Assembly (NCBI GenBank): GCA_023846275.1
Contig: CM043872.1
Coordinates: forward strand, 13,261,170-13,325,169
Direction: 5' to 3'
Origin: Vanilla planifolia
Lineage: Eukaryota; Streptophyta; Magnoliopsida; Asparagales; Orchidaceae
Length of the DNA: 64,000 nucleotides
A model generated the notes under the pieces. The model did no database searches. It saw only the letters and a program-made list of their open reading frames with translations, and was not told the origin of the DNA. The first letter of the stretch is position 1, and each line of letters starts with the position of its first letter. The position numbers and the translations under genes are program-made. Below are positions 61,794-64,000 of the stretch, piece after piece.

Positions 61794-63584
61794 ATGGCGG
61801 ACTCGAAGGGTAAAAAGAGCGGCCGGAAAACAAGGCAGATGGGAAGTAAGTCGCCAAAAAGGGAGTCTTGTGCTCGAACTCGCGCGGGAAAGGCCGCGGA
61901 CTCAGACAGTAACGCTGGGAGAGATATTGAGGCCAAGGAGGTCGCTGAGAAGGCTGATTCCTATGTATATGAAGCAGAGTCGTCGAAGGAGGATACTGCA
62001 TCATCTTGCAGCCCTGTGGGGGCGCTTGAATCAGGGGTGGCCATAGCGGTACTTGATAAAGGGAAAGCAGTGCTGGAGGAGGCTGGGGGATATGGGTTAC
62101 GACGACCAGATGTGCTGACTGAACTGGAGGGAGGTAGGAGACATCGTCAGGAGCAGGCTGAATGTTCGAAAGCGCAGGAATTAAAAACTACTGACCAGGA
62201 TGCAGGGGGAAAGATGAATTGCGCGACTCACTTACTGGTTGGAGAGGGCGTTGCGAGGACGAACAAAATTAGTTTCAAGGAGGCTTTAACAGCCAATAAC
62301 AACATCTCCAGTGGCAGGGCTACCTCATTTGTGCGGATGGCTTCAATTGACGAAAAGGAAAGAGCGGCAAGTTTGCCGGAGCAGGGTGACAGTGAGGAGG
62401 TCGTCATGTCGTCGGAGGCGTGTTACAGAAGGATTGAATTCCACAAACATGACTTGGTCGGGCGAGTCTATGGAAACAACTTGCCTTTTTTCGTGATAGC
62501 CCGTGTCCTACATAAAAGATGGGGGCACTATCGTAGCTTCAGGGTGCTGGACTTAACGAATGGGTGTTTCTGCCTTCATTTTGAGTCCATAAAGGATAGG
62601 AATGAGGTGTGGTTGGGAGGACCTTGGCAGGTGGCCGGCCAGGCAATGGGGCTGGACGTCTGGACGCATGAATTTCGTCCGAATGAGGAGATGGCAATCC
62701 ACGCACCTGTTTGGATACGTCTTCCGGGACTACCGTTGATTTACTGGGATGTGGAAAACATCCTTCGCATTGCGAAGGCGGCGGGAGAGCCTTTCTTGTT
62801 GGATGGCTGGACTGTAGACACGCAGAGGTCTGCCTTTGCCAGAATTTGCGTTCGCATGAACCTCTCTAAGCCTCTGAAACCTGGAGTTTGGCTGAAGGGA
62901 GAGTTCGGGAGAGTTTATCAACCTTTGGAATATGAGGGATTGCCTCGAGTCTGTTTCTGCTGTGGGCATGTGGGGCACCTGGCGGAGCAATGTCGGCTGA
63001 GGAAGCCTAAGGTGGATGCAGAGGGGAATAAAGATACAGAGAAACTGGAATTGGCTCCATTATCTAAGGTGGCTACGACAACAGCTACAAAAAATATATC
63101 AAGGGAACTCACGGAAGGAAAGGTGGATGAGGGCAGAGTAGTGGAAAATACGGGGTATTGCGCAGGCAGCATACTCAGGGAGGGTATTGAGATTCCCAGG
63201 TGTCAAACGCAAGCGGAGAGGCCGGTGGAGGCCATCAAAAAGGGAACCCTTGGTTCGTGGATGCTCGTCGTTCCCAGACGAAGGAGGCAGGAAGCATGGG
63301 AGGCTAAACAGAATCGTAATACTCACCTAAGCAATCCCTCAAGAGGGAGGCCAGCAAAAAGCATGGGTTTAGGAAGGAATGGAAGATCGAGAAGCACCTC
63401 CGCAGCCAGAGGAAGGGGATCATCAAGGGGGGCCTGGATGCCAAAGTCTCAGGGAGACAGGGACAGAGACCCATACGATCACACACACGAGTCCAACCGG
63501 GAAGCGGTGAAAGCAATAACAGAGCAGGTGGAAGGTAACAGGAAGGAGGGTGTATGTAATGCTGATGATTGCATCCAAATATAG
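61794..63584 (+). CDS. LINE copy B ORF1 protein (DUF4283, CCHC zinc knuckle)
   Basis: 596 residues from the ATG of MADSKGKKSGRK. The N-terminal 200 residues are charged and of low complexity. A DUF4283-like domain runs from about 206 to 300 (SEACYRRIEFHKHDLVGRV to VWLGGPWQVAGQ), followed by WIRLPGLPLIYWDVENIL and a CCHC knuckle CFCCGHVGHLAEQC (387-400). The C-terminal 100 residues are basic and rich in Arg, Ser and Gly (SRSTSAARGRGSSRG). In the family this protein binds LINE RNA and forms the ribonucleoprotein needed for retrotransposition. It is uninterrupted, unlike copy A. An earlier in-frame start exists only at a non-ATG codon, so the ATG at 61,794 is preferred. Confidence 0.9.
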   Translation: MADSKGKKSGRKTRQMGSKSPKRESCARTRAGKAADSDSNAGRDIEAKEVAEKADSYVYEAESSKEDTASSCSPVGALESGVAIAVLDKGKAVLEEAGGYGLRRPDVLTELEGGRRHRQEQAECSKAQELKTTDQDAGGKMNCATHLLVGEGVARTNKISFKEALTANNNISSGRATSFVRMASIDEKERAASLPEQGDSEEVVMSSEACYRRIEFHKHDLVGRVYGNNLPFFVIARVLHKRWGHYRSFRVLDLTNGCFCLHFESIKDRNEVWLGGPWQVAGQAMGLDVWTHEFRPNEEMAIHAPVWIRLPGLPLIYWDVENILRIAKAAGEPFLLDGWTVDTQRSAFARICVRMNLSKPLKPGVWLKGEFGRVYQPLEYEGLPRVCFCCGHVGHLAEQCRLRKPKVDAEGNKDTEKLELAPLSKVATTTATKNISRELTEGKVDEGRVVENTGYCAGSILREGIEIPRCQTQAERPVEAIKKGTLGSWMLVVPRRRRQEAWEAKQNRNTHLSNPSRGRPAKSMGLGRNGRSRSTSAARGRGSSRGAWMPKSQGDRDRDPYDHTHESNREAVKAITEQVEGNRKEGVCNADDCIQI

Positions 63585-63728
63585 AAGTAGGAGAGTTCCT
63601 ACACTGCGTTTCGTGGAGCGCAGACAGTTGGAGGCGAGTAATGAGAAGGCGAAGTCACGCTATCGTTGTGAGTGTTCTGTGCACCCACCTGTGGGGTGGA
63701 AAAAACAGGGGAACCTACTGGGTGATTT

Positions 63729-64000
63729 ATGACAACAAGAATAGTGATTTGGAACATCAGGGGCGTCCGAGACAGGAAGTCGAGGGGGTATTTGAGAAGA
63801 ATTGTGCGTGGCAACAACGTTGCGATGGTCGCGCTCATGGAAACTAAGGCGGAGAAGTTTCAGAGGAAGGATGCGGATTGGTTGCTTGGGGGGAAATGGA
63901 ATTTTGCGGTGCAGCCCTCGGCAGGGATGTCTGCGGGCTTCATCTTATTGTGGAAGAACTGGCTGAACATAACTATCACGGTGTCCACACTTCATATGGT
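63729..64000 (+). CDS. LINE copy B ORF2, N-terminal endonuclease (partial, runs off the window)
   Basis: Ninety codons are open to the end of the window, starting MTTRIVIWNIRGVRDRKSRG. WNIRG carries the Asn and ALMETK the Glu used for metal binding in AP-type LINE endonucleases, which nick the target DNA for reverse transcription. GMSAGFILLWK matches the corresponding block of copy A (GMSAGIILLWK). It starts 144 bases after the ORF1 stop in a different frame, as in dicistronic plant L1 elements. Confidence 0.9.
   Translation, partial: MTTRIVIWNIRGVRDRKSRGYLRRIVRGNNVAMVALMETKAEKFQRKDADWLLGGKWNFAVQPSAGMSAGFILLWKNWLNITITVSTLHM

Larger units (their letters stand above)
61285..64000 (+). mobile_element. 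Plant L1-type LINE (copy B), 5' part, apparently intact so far
   Basis: From a G-rich repeated leader through an intact ORF1 (61,794-63,584), a 144-base gap, and the start of ORF2 (63,729) to the window edge. It is the same broad family as copy A (DUF4283 and CCHC ORF1, WNIRG endonuclease) but clearly diverged. No stop or frameshift was seen in either frame inside the window. The exact 5' end is uncertain (about 61,270-61,310), because the 3' end and target-site duplication lie outside. It sits directly behind the second wound-induced-type gene in the same orientation. Confidence 0.85.

Noticed and set aside
1-64000. tRNA, rRNA genes, CRISPR arrays, bacterial operons
   Set aside because: No cloverleaf-like or rRNA-like sequence and no spaced identical repeats were seen; the gene structure is that of a plant nucleus.

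Overview
This window is gene-poor, strongly AT-rich nuclear DNA from a flowering plant. The reasons are a plant-type diacylglycerol kinase with many introns, a tandem pair of small plant wound-induced-type (DUF3774-like) genes, plant L1-type LINEs carrying DUF4283/CCHC ORF1 proteins and an RNase H domain, and Ty1/copia and Ty3/gypsy fossils. The GC-rich small genes set in AT-rich spacer would fit a monocot, but the species cannot be named from the sequence.

Layout. 1-13 kb holds an old Ty3/gypsy-type LTR element with about 2.3 kb LTRs and an internal region in which only gag is recognisable, a detached copy of its internal 3' end, and a related solo LTR. 13.2-19.55 kb is a nearly full-length but broken LINE on the minus strand, bounded by a 10-bp target-site duplication. 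19.6-30.9 kb is gene-free AT-rich DNA with a perfect 46-bp tandem duplication, a three-unit minisatellite and compound microsatellites.

30.9-55.5 kb is best read as one large gene for a DGK5/6-type (cluster III) diacylglycerol kinase. It has a G-box/TATA promoter, a GC-richer first exon at about 31.0-31.4 kb, and twelve further exons (40,641-55,224) that join in frame into a kinase of 487 residues from the strong-context ATG. Two introns are swollen by retroelement fossils: intron 1 (9.2 kb) carries an antisense copia element with a sense copia element nested in it, and intron 10 (6.9 kb) carries a second gag-only LTR element of 5.3 kb, antisense to the gene. Exon 1 is open and joins in phase to the kinase, so a weak-context first AUG could add a 53-residue basic leader.

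55.9-61.3 kb holds a tandem duplication of a 90-codon wound-induced-type gene (77% identical proteins, conserved TATA and upstream blocks), separated by AT-rich repeats and a small GC-rich island that might be an orphan first exon. 61.3-64.0 kb is the 5' part of a second, younger-looking LINE of the same broad family as the first. Its ORF1 is intact, its ORF2 is open to the window edge, and its leader is a G-rich tandem repeat.

No RNA genes and no CRISPR arrays were seen. The most notable points are the two unrelated gag-only LTR elements, the possible dual-start DGK with a first exon 9.2 kb away, the duplicated small genes with a LINE placed directly behind the second, and the clustered ATCATAC/GTATGAT half-palindromes in the first LTR element and elsewhere.
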